Positions 8,313 through 18,214 are shown, numbered from the stretch's first letter. The stretch is DNA of 64,000 bases from Chitinophaga lutea (GCF_003813775.1 NZ_RPDH01000001.1:2170001-2234000), one strand, 5' to 3'. Numbers and translations: made by a program. Notes: generated by a model from the sequence alone, not told the origin.

Positions 8313-10097
8313 CTAGTAATTGGTAGCCGGGTTAGAGAAGAGGAATGACACCAGGCGGAGGGTAGGACTGCTGGCCGACTGCTTTTTCTCTTTTTCGGAG
8401 CTGTCTTCCACCGGCGTGGTGGCGGGCGCCTGCTGCTCACGGCCCTTGTAGCGGTAATGCTGGTGCAGGGAGTCCTGGCGGGACTTTTCCTGTTGCTCTT
8501 CCACGTTCACCTTGCGCTCCCAGCCGTCTTCGTTCATTTTCACATCAATCTGGTTATTGTTATCCCAGTCGGCGTCGCGGTCGTCCCACCACTCATGCCG
8601 CCAGTTGCGGTCGAAGTTGAAGTAATAGCGGGCGTCGCGGTCCACCACGATTCTTTTGCCCACAGGCACCAGGATCTCGATGTCGATACGCTGGTTGCGG
8701 TACAGCGACCTGCGGGGGATGGAAAACCCTGAAGGAATCAGCAGTACGGAATCCTGCTGTTTCAGCTGGAACTCGATTTCATTGGCGAGCGTGGTAGCCT
8801 GGCGCCAGGTTCTGCCCCGGGAGCTTTTTTTCACCCGTACGGCAAAGCTGTCGTTCGGACTGCGGTCAAATTCGATGCGGATATCGCCCACAATGGCCGT
8901 ATCGTCTACCACCCGCAGGTGCCCGTCGAAAATGTTCACTTCATCCATCTCCACGATATCGTCCGCTTTGCGGATAACCAGCTTATCGGAAGTGGGCTGG
9001 GTGATGGCGTAGTTTTCCGTTGCCGGCTGCGGCCTTACGCTGAAGTCGAGCGATACGGAAATGCACAGCCAGATGGTAAAGATCACGCCCAATACCCAGA
9101 GGAAACCGAGGGTATAGCCGGAATATTTATTGGTCTGGCGGATGCCGGCCATCTTCCTTACCAGGAACATGATGAGCGCCAGGATGGGGATGCCGATCAG
9201 CAGCGTGAGCGCCGGCCAGAAGAGGATACTCTGTACACCGTTGTCCAGGATCAGGTCTTTGATAGGGAAAAGGACCGCGGAAAAGATAGCAGCAACGATG
9301 AGCCCTACTACCGATACAAAAAGCAGCACTACTGCAAGGAACACGAAGAAGCCTTTGGCGATGAATGCGATGGCGTTTGCGAGTCCCCTGAAGAAGCCTT
9401 CTATCGCAGTTCCGGCGTCTTTACCGAACTGTTTCCCGCGGCCCTCCGAAAAATTTTTCACATCGTCTCCCATTCTTTCCATTCTGGAACGGAAAGAATT
9501 CATCTCTTCCTGCACGGTGGCCTTGATGTTATTGAGGTCTACGCGCTCCCCCCGCATTTCCAGCTTTTCCGCGGCTGTGGATGCTTCAGGGGTTGCAAAC
9601 CAGAGAATGAAATACAGGAGGATGCCGCCGCCCCACAGGCCGATGGCCATCACGGCAAAAACAATCCGGAATACGATGGGGTCTACATTAAAGTACGCCG
9701 CCAGCCCACTGCACACACCACCCAATACTTTATTGTCGCCATCGCGGTAAAAACGTTTCCGGGGGCGGATATAGGTTGAAAAGCTTTCCGTACCGGCAGA
9801 CTGGCTCTTGCTGCTGCCTGTGCTGTTCAACGGTTCGTCGCCGAACTGTTCAGGCGTACCCATAGAGGTTTTGATCGCGAGCACGTCCTCATCGGTGATG
9901 CAATGCGCACCTTTACGGATCTTATCCTGAAATACTTCTGCAATACGGCTTTCAATATCTCCTACAATTTCCTCCGCCCCTTCTTCCTGCGAGAAATACC
10001 GCCTGAGGCTATCCAGGTACTGCCGCAGGATCTCGTAGGCACTGTCCTCGATGGGGATCAGGCGGCTGGACAAGTTTATATTGATAATCTTTTTCAT
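8313..10097 (-). CDS. PspC domain-containing membrane protein
   Basis: This 594-residue membrane protein has a PspC domain at about residues 110-175 (FYRDGDNKVLGGVCSGLAAYF, then two hydrophobic helices). It is preceded by an N-terminal regulatory-looking region with a GDIESRIAEVF motif and followed by three to four more transmembrane segments at about residues 235-350. The C-terminal 230 residues form a beta-rich domain ending in a charged, Gln/Lys-rich tail. PspC proteins belong to envelope-stress systems. The Bacteroidota version is regularly paired with a PadR regulator, as here (43-bp gap). Its detailed role is unknown. Confidence 0.85.
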   Translation of the reverse strand: MKKIININLSSRLIPIEDSAYEILRQYLDSLRRYFSQEEGAEEIVGDIESRIAEVFQDKIRKGAHCITDEDVLAIKTSMGTPEQFGDEPLNSTGSSKSQSAGTESFSTYIRPRKRFYRDGDNKVLGGVCSGLAAYFNVDPIVFRIVFAVMAIGLWGGGILLYFILWFATPEASTAAEKLEMRGERVDLNNIKATVQEEMNSFRSRMERMGDDVKNFSEGRGKQFGKDAGTAIEGFFRGLANAIAFIAKGFFVFLAVVLLFVSVVGLIVAAIFSAVLFPIKDLILDNGVQSILFWPALTLLIGIPILALIMFLVRKMAGIRQTNKYSGYTLGFLWVLGVIFTIWLCISVSLDFSVRPQPATENYAITQPTSDKLVIRKADDIVEMDEVNIFDGHLRVVDDTAIVGDIRIEFDRSPNDSFAVRVKKSSRGRTWRQATTLANEIEFQLKQQDSVLLIPSGFSIPRRSLYRNQRIDIEILVPVGKRIVVDRDARYYFNFDRNWRHEWWDDRDADWDNNNQIDVKMNEDGWERKVNVEEQQEKSRQDSLHQHYRYKGREQQAPATTPVEDSSEKEKKQSASSPTLRLVSFLFSNPATNY

Positions 10098-10140
10098 CTT
10101 CTAATACTGATTTAGGTTTTAGGTTACCGGATGGATATTA

Positions 10141-10482
10141 TTATTGGATGGTATTGTTTTGTTGGGTGAGCTGGTGTACGGCGTTGGCCAGTTCATTCCA
10201 TGTGCTTTCCAGGTCCAAATAAAAGGCTTCTCCTTTTTCGGTCATGGAAAAATATTTCCGCGGGGGGCCGGAACTGCTTTCCACCCAGCGATAGGTGAGC
10301 AGCTCAGCGTTCTTCAGGCGTGTCAGTAGGGGATAAAGTGTCCCTTCCAGGATGTCCAGCTTTGCTTCTTTCATTTTTTCAATAATGTCTGAAGGGTAAG
10401 CCTCGCCTTGCTTGATGATGGACAGGATGCAAAATTCGAGCACCCCTTTCCTCATCTGTGATTGCGTGTTGTCTATGTTCAT
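10141..10482 (-). CDS. PadR family transcriptional regulator
   Basis: This 113-residue winged-helix repressor begins MNIDNTQSQMRKGVLEFCIL and carries the PadR pattern: LSIIKQGEAYPSDIIEKM, then LEGTLYPLLTRLKNAELL and the wing WVESSSGPPRKYFSMTEKG. PadR proteins are dimers that usually repress their own operon. It is the first gene of a two-gene unit with the PspC protein, so it probably controls that membrane protein in response to an envelope signal or ligand. Confidence 0.92.
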   Translation of the reverse strand: MNIDNTQSQMRKGVLEFCILSIIKQGEAYPSDIIEKMKEAKLDILEGTLYPLLTRLKNAELLTYRWVESSSGPPRKYFSMTEKGEAFYLDLESTWNELANAVHQLTQQNNTIQ

Positions 10483-10545
10483 GGCAAGTGAGCTTTAAAA
10501 ATCTGATTTACGGTTGAAGATGACCATTCTATCATCTTCACAACA

Positions 10546-10575
10546 CAAAGATAGAGAAAATATACTACTATGCAA
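10546..10575 (-). promoter_or_regulatory. Promoter of padR-pspC
   Basis: On the minus strand a -33 TTG (10573-10575) is followed after 19 bases by TATCTTTG (10546-10553), an exact match to the Bacteroidota -7 consensus TAnnTTTG. It lies about 64 bases before the padR start codon. Confidence 0.65.
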
Positions 10576-10851
10576 TACACAATACCAAACAATGCAAAAT
10601 AACTTGCTTAGAACATTACCGCTACTCATCAACAATCTGCTGATTCTGTGAGCGTTATGTGAGAAGTGCCCAAAATGGTGCTTCTTTAAATTGTGATGAG
10701 CGGCAAATGGGAGGGATAAGACGCGGAACTACTATAAGTGACAGATTTATAAGGGGCTAGCGGGTCATTTAACATTTTTTTGACATGGAAGAATATGATT
10801 TCTTGTGCCTGGGAGTTATTTTTGCGGAACGATAAACTGGATTCGAGCCGA

Positions 10852-11151
10852 ATGAAAAGATTACTCAGTATATTTCTCATGAGCCTGATGTGCATTCAGG
10901 TGCTTCCCATAAAGGAAGTAGGGAAACTGCTGTTTAATAACCAGATCGTGGAAGAACACGTGGACGGATGCTCCTCATCCAAAGGCGTGAAACTTTCTTA
11001 TAATGACATCAATTGTCATCGTTATTCGGACTACGAAACCGAAATGAACCCGAATCTTTTCCTGAACACTTTTTCATACGGGTACCGTGAAGACATTCCG
11101 ACCAGCCCTATTCAGGAAATCCAGACCCCACCTCCCAATTACCTGGGTTAA
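10852..11151 (+). CDS. Small exported protein of unknown function
   Basis: This 99-residue protein starts MKRLLSIFLMSLMCIQVLPI, a plausible signal peptide or membrane anchor. The remainder is polar and ends in a Pro-rich tail (IQTPPPNYLG). It has Cys at CSSSK and at NCHRY, which could form a disulfide or bind metal. I chose this start over an ATG at 10780 because an exact -7 promoter element TATTTTTG lies at 10817-10824, inside the longer reading, 27 bases before this ATG. The gene is 217 bp upstream of the SulP gene in the same direction. I do not recognise a family. Confidence 0.55.
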   Translation: MKRLLSIFLMSLMCIQVLPIKEVGKLLFNNQIVEEHVDGCSSSKGVKLSYNDINCHRYSDYETEMNPNLFLNTFSYGYREDIPTSPIQEIQTPPPNYLG

Positions 11152-11368
11152 TGCCATGTTGCGTTGCTGCCATTCCAGGCAGTAACCGCCTTTCCGACTT
11201 TGTTTTTATTCTACATCAAGCATTACGCACGGATTTCGCGATGCCCGCGGATTTGCGTTGTGGCCTGTAATCATCCGTTGATACAGGCCGGTTCGCAGGT
11301 CCCGCAGCTTCGGCGATATGCATCATGACTGCTGCATACCGGTGTGTAATCATAAACTAACGTTCATC

Positions 11369-13015
11369 ATGAACAAGCAAAATTCTATTTTCTCCAATAT
11401 TAAAGGCGATCTGTCTTCGGGACTTGTAGTGTTCCTGATCGCCGTTCCATTGTGTCTCGGCATTGCGCTTGCGTCCGGAGCGCCGTTGTTTTCAGGTATG
11501 ATCGCCGGTATTGTCGGCGGCATCGTTATCGGTTCTCTCAGCGGCTCGCAATTGAGTGTGAGCGGCCCTGCTGCAGGTTTGACCGCCATCGTGCTGTCTG
11601 CCATTACCTCTCTGGGGGCATTTGAAACGTTTCTGCTTGCCGTCGTACTGGCCGGATTGATGCAGCTGGTGCTGGGCTTCCTGCGTGCCGGCTCCGTCGC
11701 CAACTATTTCCCCTCCAATGTCATCACCGGGATGCTGACCGCCATCGGTATCATTATCATCCTGAAACAAATTCCGCATGCTTTCGGGTACGATGCGGAT
11801 ACAGAAGGAGATTTTGCATTCATTCAGACGGATGGCGAAAACACATTTACCGCATTGCTCAGTACACTGAATCATATCCATTGGGGCGCGGTGCTCATTA
11901 CCATCATATCCATTGCGATACTGCTGTATTGGGCCAAAATCCCCAAACTGAAAGCTGTGCCGGCAGCGTTGGTAGCTGTGCTGGTAGGCGTGGGCCTTAA
12001 CCAATTCTTCCTGGCCATCGGCTCGCCGCTGGGCCTGGAGCAAAGCCATCTCGTGAGCCTGCCCGTAGCCAGCTCGTTCAATGATTTCGTGGGACAATTC
12101 ACCATCCCCGACTTCGGTCAGCTGACCAACGGCGCCGTTTGGCTGAGCGCAGCAACGATTGCCGTGGTAGCGTCCATTGAAACGCTGCTGAACCTGGAGG
12201 CTACCGACAAACTGGATCCTCTCAAACGCTACTCTTCACCCAACCGCGAGCTGAAAGCACAGGGTGTGGGCAACATGATCAGTGGCCTGGTGGGCGGCAT
12301 TCCCATCACCTCCGTAATTGTGCGTTCATCGGCCAACATTAATGCCGGTGGCCGTACCAAATTAGCGGCCATCAGCCACGGTGTTCTGCTGCTGGTGTGC
12401 GCGGCCCTGATTCCGGCCGTGCTGAACATGATTCCGCTGGCGACCCTGGCGGCCGTGCTGCTGGTAACCGGCTATAAACTTTGCAAACCCACCGTTTTCA
12501 AACAGATGTTTGTAAAAGGCAAATACCAGTGGGTACCTTTCGTGGTAACGGTGCTGGTGATCGTTTTCACCGACCTGCTCGTGGGTGTGGGCGTGGGCCT
12601 GGCTACCAGCGTGCTGTTCATCATGTGGGGTAACATGAAAAGCCCTTACTTTTTCCAGCGCGAAAAATACCGTACCGGCGATCTGATCAGGCTGGAACTG
12701 TCGCAGGAAGTTTCTTTCCTGAACAAGGCCAATATCCTGCTGACGCTCGACCGTCTGCCGGAAAACAGCACCATCGTCATCGATGCCGGCAAAACGGTGT
12801 ACATCGACCAGGATGTACTGGACATCATCCGCGAATTTTCACAGATCAAAGCGCCGCAGAAAAAAATAAAAGTTGTGCTCAGAGGATTCAAAGAAGCATA
12901 CAAGATCAACAACACAGAACATGTTTTCCTGGAAGCTCCTGAAAAAGAAAAACCTGCCAGCGTCGTAAGCAATGGCACACACAGGGAGCTGCTGAAAGAA
13001 CTGACTATGAATTAA
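11369..13015 (+). CDS. SulP family inorganic anion (probable bicarbonate) transporter
   Basis: This is an inner-membrane SLC26/SulP carrier. The start at 11369 (MNKQNSIFSNIKGDLSSGL) places the family's first helix region at residue 15 onward; a longer reading to 11318 adds 17 unrelated residues. About 12-14 hydrophobic helices cover residues 15-430, with the SulP-like SGPAAGLTAIV and a GGIPITSVIVRSSAN segment. A short STAS-like domain follows (VSFLNKANILLTL, VYIDQDVLDII). The beta-carbonic anhydrase gene begins 28 bp after its stop. That pairing is well known for bicarbonate or CO2 supply and is why I favour bicarbonate over sulfate. Confidence 0.88.
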   Translation: MNKQNSIFSNIKGDLSSGLVVFLIAVPLCLGIALASGAPLFSGMIAGIVGGIVIGSLSGSQLSVSGPAAGLTAIVLSAITSLGAFETFLLAVVLAGLMQLVLGFLRAGSVANYFPSNVITGMLTAIGIIIILKQIPHAFGYDADTEGDFAFIQTDGENTFTALLSTLNHIHWGAVLITIISIAILLYWAKIPKLKAVPAALVAVLVGVGLNQFFLAIGSPLGLEQSHLVSLPVASSFNDFVGQFTIPDFGQLTNGAVWLSAATIAVVASIETLLNLEATDKLDPLKRYSSPNRELKAQGVGNMISGLVGGIPITSVIVRSSANINAGGRTKLAAISHGVLLLVCAALIPAVLNMIPLATLAAVLLVTGYKLCKPTVFKQMFVKGKYQWVPFVVTVLVIVFTDLLVGVGVGLATSVLFIMWGNMKSPYFFQREKYRTGDLIRLELSQEVSFLNKANILLTLDRLPENSTIVIDAGKTVYIDQDVLDIIREFSQIKAPQKKIKVVLRGFKEAYKINNTEHVFLEAPEKEKPASVVSNGTHRELLKELTMN

Positions 13016-13043
13016 GTAATCACCGATTAAAAAACGAATTAAA

Positions 13044-13715
13044 ATGAAAGCGCACAATAAAATCACACAGGAAAGCCTTACACCCGAAACCGCCTTAGAG
13101 CTGCTCCGGAGGGGCAACGAACGTTTCGTGAACAACCTTCGCATCAACCGTAACCTGTTACAGCAGGTAAACCAGACAAAAGAAGGGCAGTGGCCGTTTG
13201 CCGCCATCGTCAGCTGTATGGACTCCCGCACTTCCGCGGAGTTGATTTTCGACCAGGGCCTAGGCGATATTTTCAGCATCCGTCTGGCAGGTGCGGTTAT
13301 TTCCGATAACGTGCTTGGCAGTCTTGAATACGCCTGTAAAGTGGCACGTTCCAAAATCATTGTGGTGCTGGGGCACACACATTGCGGGGCGATTAAAGGC
13401 GCATGCGATCATGTGGAAATGGGTAACCTCACGGGCCTGCTCGGGAAAATAAGGCCCGCTATCTTCCAGGAAAAAACTATCCGGGAAAACCGTACCTCAT
13501 CGAACCAGGCGTTCGTGGAGGCGGTGACGAATATACATACTGAACGATCTGTACAGGCCATCCTGGAGCAGAGCGTCATTCTTGCAGAAATGATTGAGAA
13601 GGGGGAAGTCGGGATTATCGGGGCCATGTATGATGTAGAAACAGGCACCGTCACATTCCATGAGCACACCAAGCGGATCGGACAATCCCTGGAGGCAGTG
13701 GGAGTATCGGCGTAA
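13044..13715 (+). CDS. Beta-class carbonic anhydrase
   Basis: This enzyme interconverts CO2 and bicarbonate. Zinc ligands are visible as Cys58 in CMDSR (with the Asp60-Arg62 dyad) and His111/Cys114 in HTHCGAIKGA. The 223-residue length is normal for the beta class. It directly follows the SulP transporter and shares its terminator, so the pair likely supplies bicarbonate for carboxylation reactions. Confidence 0.94.
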   Translation: MKAHNKITQESLTPETALELLRRGNERFVNNLRINRNLLQQVNQTKEGQWPFAAIVSCMDSRTSAELIFDQGLGDIFSIRLAGAVISDNVLGSLEYACKVARSKIIVVLGHTHCGAIKGACDHVEMGNLTGLLGKIRPAIFQEKTIRENRTSSNQAFVEAVTNIHTERSVQAILEQSVILAEMIEKGEVGIIGAMYDVETGTVTFHEHTKRIGQSLEAVGVSA

Positions 13716-13731
13716 AATGCCTGTATAAATT

Positions 13732-13768
13732 AAAAACCGGAAGAGCAGTCACTTCCGGTTTTTTTTAT
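13732..13768. terminator. Bidirectional terminator
   Basis: An inverted repeat (AAAACCGGAAG-type left arm from 13733, right arm from 13752) has a loop of about 8 bases, with an A-run on the left and an 8-base T-run on the right. It lies between the convergent carbonic anhydrase and mannose-1-phosphate guanylyltransferase genes. Confidence 0.88.
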
Positions 13769-13770
13769 GC

Positions 13771-14853
13771 TTACATGTATTTGTCTCCCTTGTGCCGTTT
13801 CACTTCGGCCACGTACTCTTTGATCTGCTGCTCGTTTTCTTTCTTACAAATCAGCAACACGTCGGTTGTATCGATCACAATCATATCGTCGAGGCCCTGC
13901 AGCACTACCAGCTTGTCGTTAGGCGCTTTCACCATACATTTTGTTGCGTCTATCACCATCACGTTTTTACCTTGTACGGCGTTGCCCAGGTAATCCTTTT
14001 CAAGATTCTCGTAGGCGCTGGCCCAGGTGCCGAGATCGCTCCAGCCGAAATTGGCGGGAATGACGTACACATTGTCCGCCTTTTCCATGATACCATAGTC
14101 GATGGAAATATTGGTGCACTGCGAATAAATTTTTTCGATCACATCTTTTTCCCCTGAAGTGTTCAGCACACTGTTTTCCTGCGTGAACAACTCATCCATC
14201 TCGGGCAGGTAGGTAGCAAAGGCTTTCAGAATGCTGTGTGTGTTCCACACGAAAATGCCGGCATTCCAGAGGAAGTCGCCGCTCTTAAGAAACGTTTTGG
14301 CCAGTTCCAGGTTGGGCTTTTCGGTAAACGTTTTTACCTGGTAGACATTATCGGCCACCTGTTGTGTTTCATACTGGATATACCCATAGCCGGTATCGGG
14401 GCGGGTGGGTTTGATGCCGAGGGTCAGCAGCGCATTATTTTTCTGCGCAAAAAGCAGCGCGTTCAGGCAGGTGCTGGTAAAAGCGGTCCCGTCCATGATG
14501 AGATGGTCCGCGGGTGCACAAATCATGCTGGCCTTGGGATCCTTCTTATGCACCTTGTGGGAAATATATGCTACACAGGGTGCCGTGTTTTTGCGGGAGG
14601 GCTCGCTTACAATGTTTTCCTGGGGCAGGTTGGGCAACTGCTTGGCCACCGTACCAGCATACTGGTGGTGGGTCACCACGTAAATATTTTCTTCCGGAAT
14701 AAACTGCAAAAAACGCTCATAGGTCCATTGCAGCAGGGTTTTACCTGTATTCAAGATGTCCAGGAACTGTTTGGGGTAGTCCGTGCGGCTATAAGGCCAA
14801 AACCGGCTACCAATACCTCCGGCCATAATGGCCACATAAAAATGTTTGTTCAT
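13771..14853 (-). CDS. manC: Mannose-1-phosphate guanylyltransferase
   Basis: This enzyme makes GDP-mannose from mannose-1-phosphate and GTP for surface polysaccharides. The nucleotidyltransferase signature is AGGIGSRFWPYSRTDYPKQF near the N terminus, with further family segments PCVAYISHK, GYGYIQYE, FLWNAGIFVW and GWSDLGTWAS. The protein is about 360 residues, so it has only the pyrophosphorylase domain and lacks the C-terminal isomerase half of bifunctional ManC. I use the ATG at 14853; one at 14862 is equally possible. It follows kdsD closely, suggesting one operon for sugar-nucleotide and Kdo precursors. Confidence 0.9.
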   Translation of the reverse strand: MNKHFYVAIMAGGIGSRFWPYSRTDYPKQFLDILNTGKTLLQWTYERFLQFIPEENIYVVTHHQYAGTVAKQLPNLPQENIVSEPSRKNTAPCVAYISHKVHKKDPKASMICAPADHLIMDGTAFTSTCLNALLFAQKNNALLTLGIKPTRPDTGYGYIQYETQQVADNVYQVKTFTEKPNLELAKTFLKSGDFLWNAGIFVWNTHSILKAFATYLPEMDELFTQENSVLNTSGEKDVIEKIYSQCTNISIDYGIMEKADNVYVIPANFGWSDLGTWASAYENLEKDYLGNAVQGKNVMVIDATKCMVKAPNDKLVVLQGLDDMIVIDTTDVLLICKKENEQQIKEYVAEVKRHKGDKYM

Positions 14854-14865
14854 TGATGTCATCGC

Positions 14866-15840
14866 TCAAATAATTCCTTCTCGGATTAAATCGTGTAAAT
14901 GTATAATTCCATGATACTGGTCACCTTTCATCACCAGTAATTGCGTAATATCATATTCCCGCATCAATTCCAGCGCGTTCACCGCCAGTTCGTCGTGCTG
15001 AATGGTTTTGGGGTTACGGCTCATGATGTCCGCCGCCTTCACGCCCGATGCATCCATATTCTTTTCCAGCATCCTCCTGAGGTCGCCGTCGGTGATAATC
15101 CCTTCCAGTCCGCCCGCTTCATTCACAACGCCTGTAACACCGAGCATTTTGGACGAAATCTCCACGATCACGGTCCTGAGCGTACTGTCCAGCATCACTT
15201 TCGGCACCTGATGCAGGCGGCTGAGGTCTGCCACTTTCAGGTAGAGTTTTTTGCCTAAAGTACCGCCGGGGTGGAATTTCGCGAAATCTTCCGCAGTGAA
15301 GCCCCGCAGCTCCATCAGGCACACGGCCAACGCGTCGCCCATCACCATTTGGGCCGTGGTGCTGGAGGTAGGCGCGAGGTTATTGGGGCAGGCTTCCTGT
15401 GTAACGAAAGTATTCAGCACAAAATGTGCCGACCGGGCAAGGTATGAATCAGGTTTCCCCACAATGGCCACCAGCGTGTTGCCCAGGTTATTCACCAGGG
15501 GCACCAGCACCTTGATCTCCGGGGATTCGCCGCTTTTGGAGATGCAAATCACCACATCTTCGGGCGTAATCATCCCCAGATCGCCATGAATAGCGTCTGC
15601 AGCATGCATAAACAGGGCCGGCGTACCGGTGGAATTGAGCGTTGCCACGATCTTTTGGGCAATTATGGCGCTTTTGCCAATACCGGTCATCACCACACGG
15701 CCCTGACAATGGGCAATCAATTCCACGGTTTGTTCAAAATCGTCATTGATAAATTGCTCCAAACTCCCAATGGCAGCTGATTCCAGCCTGATTGTCCGCT
15801 TCGCTGTTTCCCGGATGTTTACCGTAGTCTTCTGTTTCAT
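14866..15840 (-). CDS. kdsD: Arabinose-5-phosphate isomerase, KpsF/GutQ family
   Basis: This enzyme interconverts ribulose-5-phosphate and arabinose-5-phosphate, the first step towards Kdo for lipopolysaccharide. The N-terminal SIS domain (about residues 35-185) has the sugar-phosphate loop GIGKSAIIAQK and CISKSGESPE; two CBS domains occupy about residues 205-324. The 324-residue length is that of KdsD/GutQ/KpsF enzymes. It is the upstream partner of manC and is divergent from recQ. Confidence 0.92.
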   Translation of the reverse strand: MKQKTTVNIRETAKRTIRLESAAIGSLEQFINDDFEQTVELIAHCQGRVVMTGIGKSAIIAQKIVATLNSTGTPALFMHAADAIHGDLGMITPEDVVICISKSGESPEIKVLVPLVNNLGNTLVAIVGKPDSYLARSAHFVLNTFVTQEACPNNLAPTSSTTAQMVMGDALAVCLMELRGFTAEDFAKFHPGGTLGKKLYLKVADLSRLHQVPKVMLDSTLRTVIVEISSKMLGVTGVVNEAGGLEGIITDGDLRRMLEKNMDASGVKAADIMSRNPKTIQHDELAVNALELMREYDITQLLVMKGDQYHGIIHLHDLIREGII

Positions 15841-15850
15841 GCGATGGGTA

Positions 15851-15858
15851 CAAATTTA
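15851..15858 (-). promoter_or_regulatory. Possible -7 element for kdsD-manC
   Basis: On the minus strand the sequence TAAATTTG matches TAnnTTTG exactly, 10 bases before the kdsD ATG. No good TTTG is seen at the -33 distance, so this is tentative. It would give an almost leaderless message. Confidence 0.35.
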
Positions 15859-16009
15859 TCATTTTTTAAATAAGGGCAGCGATCATATAATTTATATTGA
15901 CACAAACTGGTTTTTTAAGTAATTTCGTGTCCCCCAAAAAAACATGTTGAAAAATTTTCATCTATCGGTTCGGTTTTACACTGAATTACATTCGTTAAAT
16001 TAATATGTG

Positions 16010-18214
16010 ATGGCTGTTGCAAAGGTAAGTTTGTTGGATGCATTACACGAACACTTTGGGTTTGATTCCTTCAAGGGGAATCAGGAGAAGATCATTAAAA
16101 GCATACTTTCCGGAAAAGATACATTCGTGATCATGCCAACCGGAGGCGGTAAATCTTTATGCTACCAGCTTCCAGCACTGATGAGCCCCGGCGTGGCGCT
16201 CATCGTGAGCCCGTTGATTGCGCTGATGAAAAATCAGGTAGACCTGATACGTTCTTACAGCAGCAAAGACAATGTGGCGCATTTTCTCAATTCTACACTC
16301 ACCAAGGCGCAAATCAAAAAGGTGCGCACGGACCTGCTATCCGGCAAAACGAAAATGCTGTATGTGGCGCCGGAAACACTCACCAAGCAGGAAAACATCG
16401 ATTTTTTCAAAGAACTGGATATTTCGTTCATCGCCGTGGATGAGGCACATTGTATTTCGGAATGGGGGCACGACTTCCGCCCGGAGTACCGCCGCCTGAA
16501 GGAAATGATCGACATGATCAGCGACAAGCTGCCTGTTATCGCCCTTACGGCCACGGCTACGCCCAAGGTGCAGAGCGACATCGTGAAGAACCTCGAGCTG
16601 CGGAATCCTGAAATTTTCATGTCGTCTTTTAACCGCCCCAACCTGTATTACGAAATCAGGCCCAAGCGCAAAAAAGAGCAGACCATCAAGGAAATCGTCA
16701 AATTCATCCACCTGCACAAGGGTAAAAGCGGCATCATCTACACGCTGAACCGCAAAACCACCGAAGAGCTGGCAGACATGCTGGTGGCAAACGGCATCAA
16801 GGCCGTGGCCTACCATGCGGGCCTCGACTCCGGGACCCGTGCGCAGCGCCAGGATATGTTCCTGCTCGAGGAAGTGGAAGTGATCGTGGCCACCATCGCA
16901 TTCGGGATGGGAATCGACAAACCCGACGTGCGGTTCGTGATACATTACAACATCCCGAAAAGCCTCGAGAACTATTACCAGGAAACCGGCCGCGGCGGCC
17001 GCGATGGACTGGAAGGGATTTGCGTATGCTTTTACTCCTACAAGGACGTGCAGAAACTCGAGCACCTTATGCGCGATAAGCCGCTCTCCGAAAGGGAAAT
17101 GGGCGCCCAGCTCATTAACGAAACCGTGGCTTACGCGGAAAGCGCCGTTTGCCGCCGGAAAGTGATCCTGCATTACTTCGGTGAAAAATACGAGCAGGAA
17201 AACTGCGGCAAATGCGATAACTGCCGCAACCCGAAAGAAAAGATCGAGGTGAAGAACCGCGTAGTAATCGTTTTAAAGGCCATTCAGCGCCTCGAAGAGC
17301 GCTTCGGCACCGAATACGTGGTAAATATCATTACAGGGCGTACAAACCCGCAAATCACCACTTTCCGGCACGACAAACTGGACGTGTTCGGGGAGGGGAA
17401 GGAGTTCGACCCCCATTTCTGGAATTCCCTCATCCGCCAGATGATGCTGGAAGGGTTGCTGGATAAGGATATTGAAGAATACGGACTGCTGAAGATCACC
17501 GAAAAAGGTCGAAAATTCATCAAAAAACCATACTCCATCTACGTTGCGCTGAACCATCAGTTCGATGAGGACGGCGGTGGCGATGATGAAGACGGCACTT
17601 CCGGTGAGGTACAGCTGTCGGCCGACCCGGCGCTGTTCGAAATGCTGAAAGACCTGCGTAAAAAGGTTTCCAAAGAAAAGAACCTTCCACCGTTCGTCAT
17701 CTTCCTCGAAACCTCGCTGGAAGACATGGCCACCCAATACCCCACCACCGTGCAGGAGCTGGAAAAAATCCAGGGGGTCAGCAAAGGCAAGGCCATCCGC
17801 TACGGCAAAAAATTCGTGGACGTGATTGCGGCGTATGTGGAAGAAAACAATATCACCAAGCCCGACGATTTTGTGATGAAGAGCGTGGTGAATAAAAGCG
17901 GGCTGAAAGTGTTCATCATCCAGAACATCGATAAAAAGATGCCGCTGGAAACTATCGCCAAAAATAAGGAACTGAGCATTCCCCAGTTGCTGGATGAAAT
18001 GGAAACCATCGTGGCCAGCGGCACCCGCCTTAACCTCGATTATTGTATCGACGAAGAGTTGGATGACTATGCGCAGGATGAGATCATCGAATACTTCAAA
18101 GGCTGCGAAACATCCAGCCTGCAGATCGCAAAAGATGAGCTCACGGAAGGCAATTACACCATCGAGCAGCTGAAACTGATGCGTATCAAGTTCCTGGTGG
18201 AATATGGAAACTGA
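16010..18214 (+). CDS. recQ: ATP-dependent DNA helicase RecQ
   Basis: This is a 3'-5' DNA helicase in recombination and fork repair. I start it at the ATG at 16010 (MAVAKVSLLDAL); a GTG one codon earlier is also open. Visible motifs are Walker A MPTGGGKSLCYQLPA, DEAH box VDEAHCISEWGHDFRPEY, motif VI ETGRGGRDG, the RQC zinc cysteines (CRRKVILHYF and CGKCDNC) and an HRDC domain at about residues 535-610. The protein then continues about 120 residues, as in other Bacteroidota RecQ proteins of about 730 residues. Confidence 0.95.
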   Translation: MAVAKVSLLDALHEHFGFDSFKGNQEKIIKSILSGKDTFVIMPTGGGKSLCYQLPALMSPGVALIVSPLIALMKNQVDLIRSYSSKDNVAHFLNSTLTKAQIKKVRTDLLSGKTKMLYVAPETLTKQENIDFFKELDISFIAVDEAHCISEWGHDFRPEYRRLKEMIDMISDKLPVIALTATATPKVQSDIVKNLELRNPEIFMSSFNRPNLYYEIRPKRKKEQTIKEIVKFIHLHKGKSGIIYTLNRKTTEELADMLVANGIKAVAYHAGLDSGTRAQRQDMFLLEEVEVIVATIAFGMGIDKPDVRFVIHYNIPKSLENYYQETGRGGRDGLEGICVCFYSYKDVQKLEHLMRDKPLSEREMGAQLINETVAYAESAVCRRKVILHYFGEKYEQENCGKCDNCRNPKEKIEVKNRVVIVLKAIQRLEERFGTEYVVNIITGRTNPQITTFRHDKLDVFGEGKEFDPHFWNSLIRQMMLEGLLDKDIEEYGLLKITEKGRKFIKKPYSIYVALNHQFDEDGGGDDEDGTSGEVQLSADPALFEMLKDLRKKVSKEKNLPPFVIFLETSLEDMATQYPTTVQELEKIQGVSKGKAIRYGKKFVDVIAAYVEENNITKPDDFVMKSVVNKSGLKVFIIQNIDKKMPLETIAKNKELSIPQLLDEMETIVASGTRLNLDYCIDEELDDYAQDEIIEYFKGCETSSLQIAKDELTEGNYTIEQLKLMRIKFLVEYGN

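Noticed and set aside
10661..10687. Terminator-like hairpin upstream of the small exported protein gene
   Set aside because: The stem has two G-U pairs and no gene on the plus strand ends before it; the T-tract is short. Function not supported.
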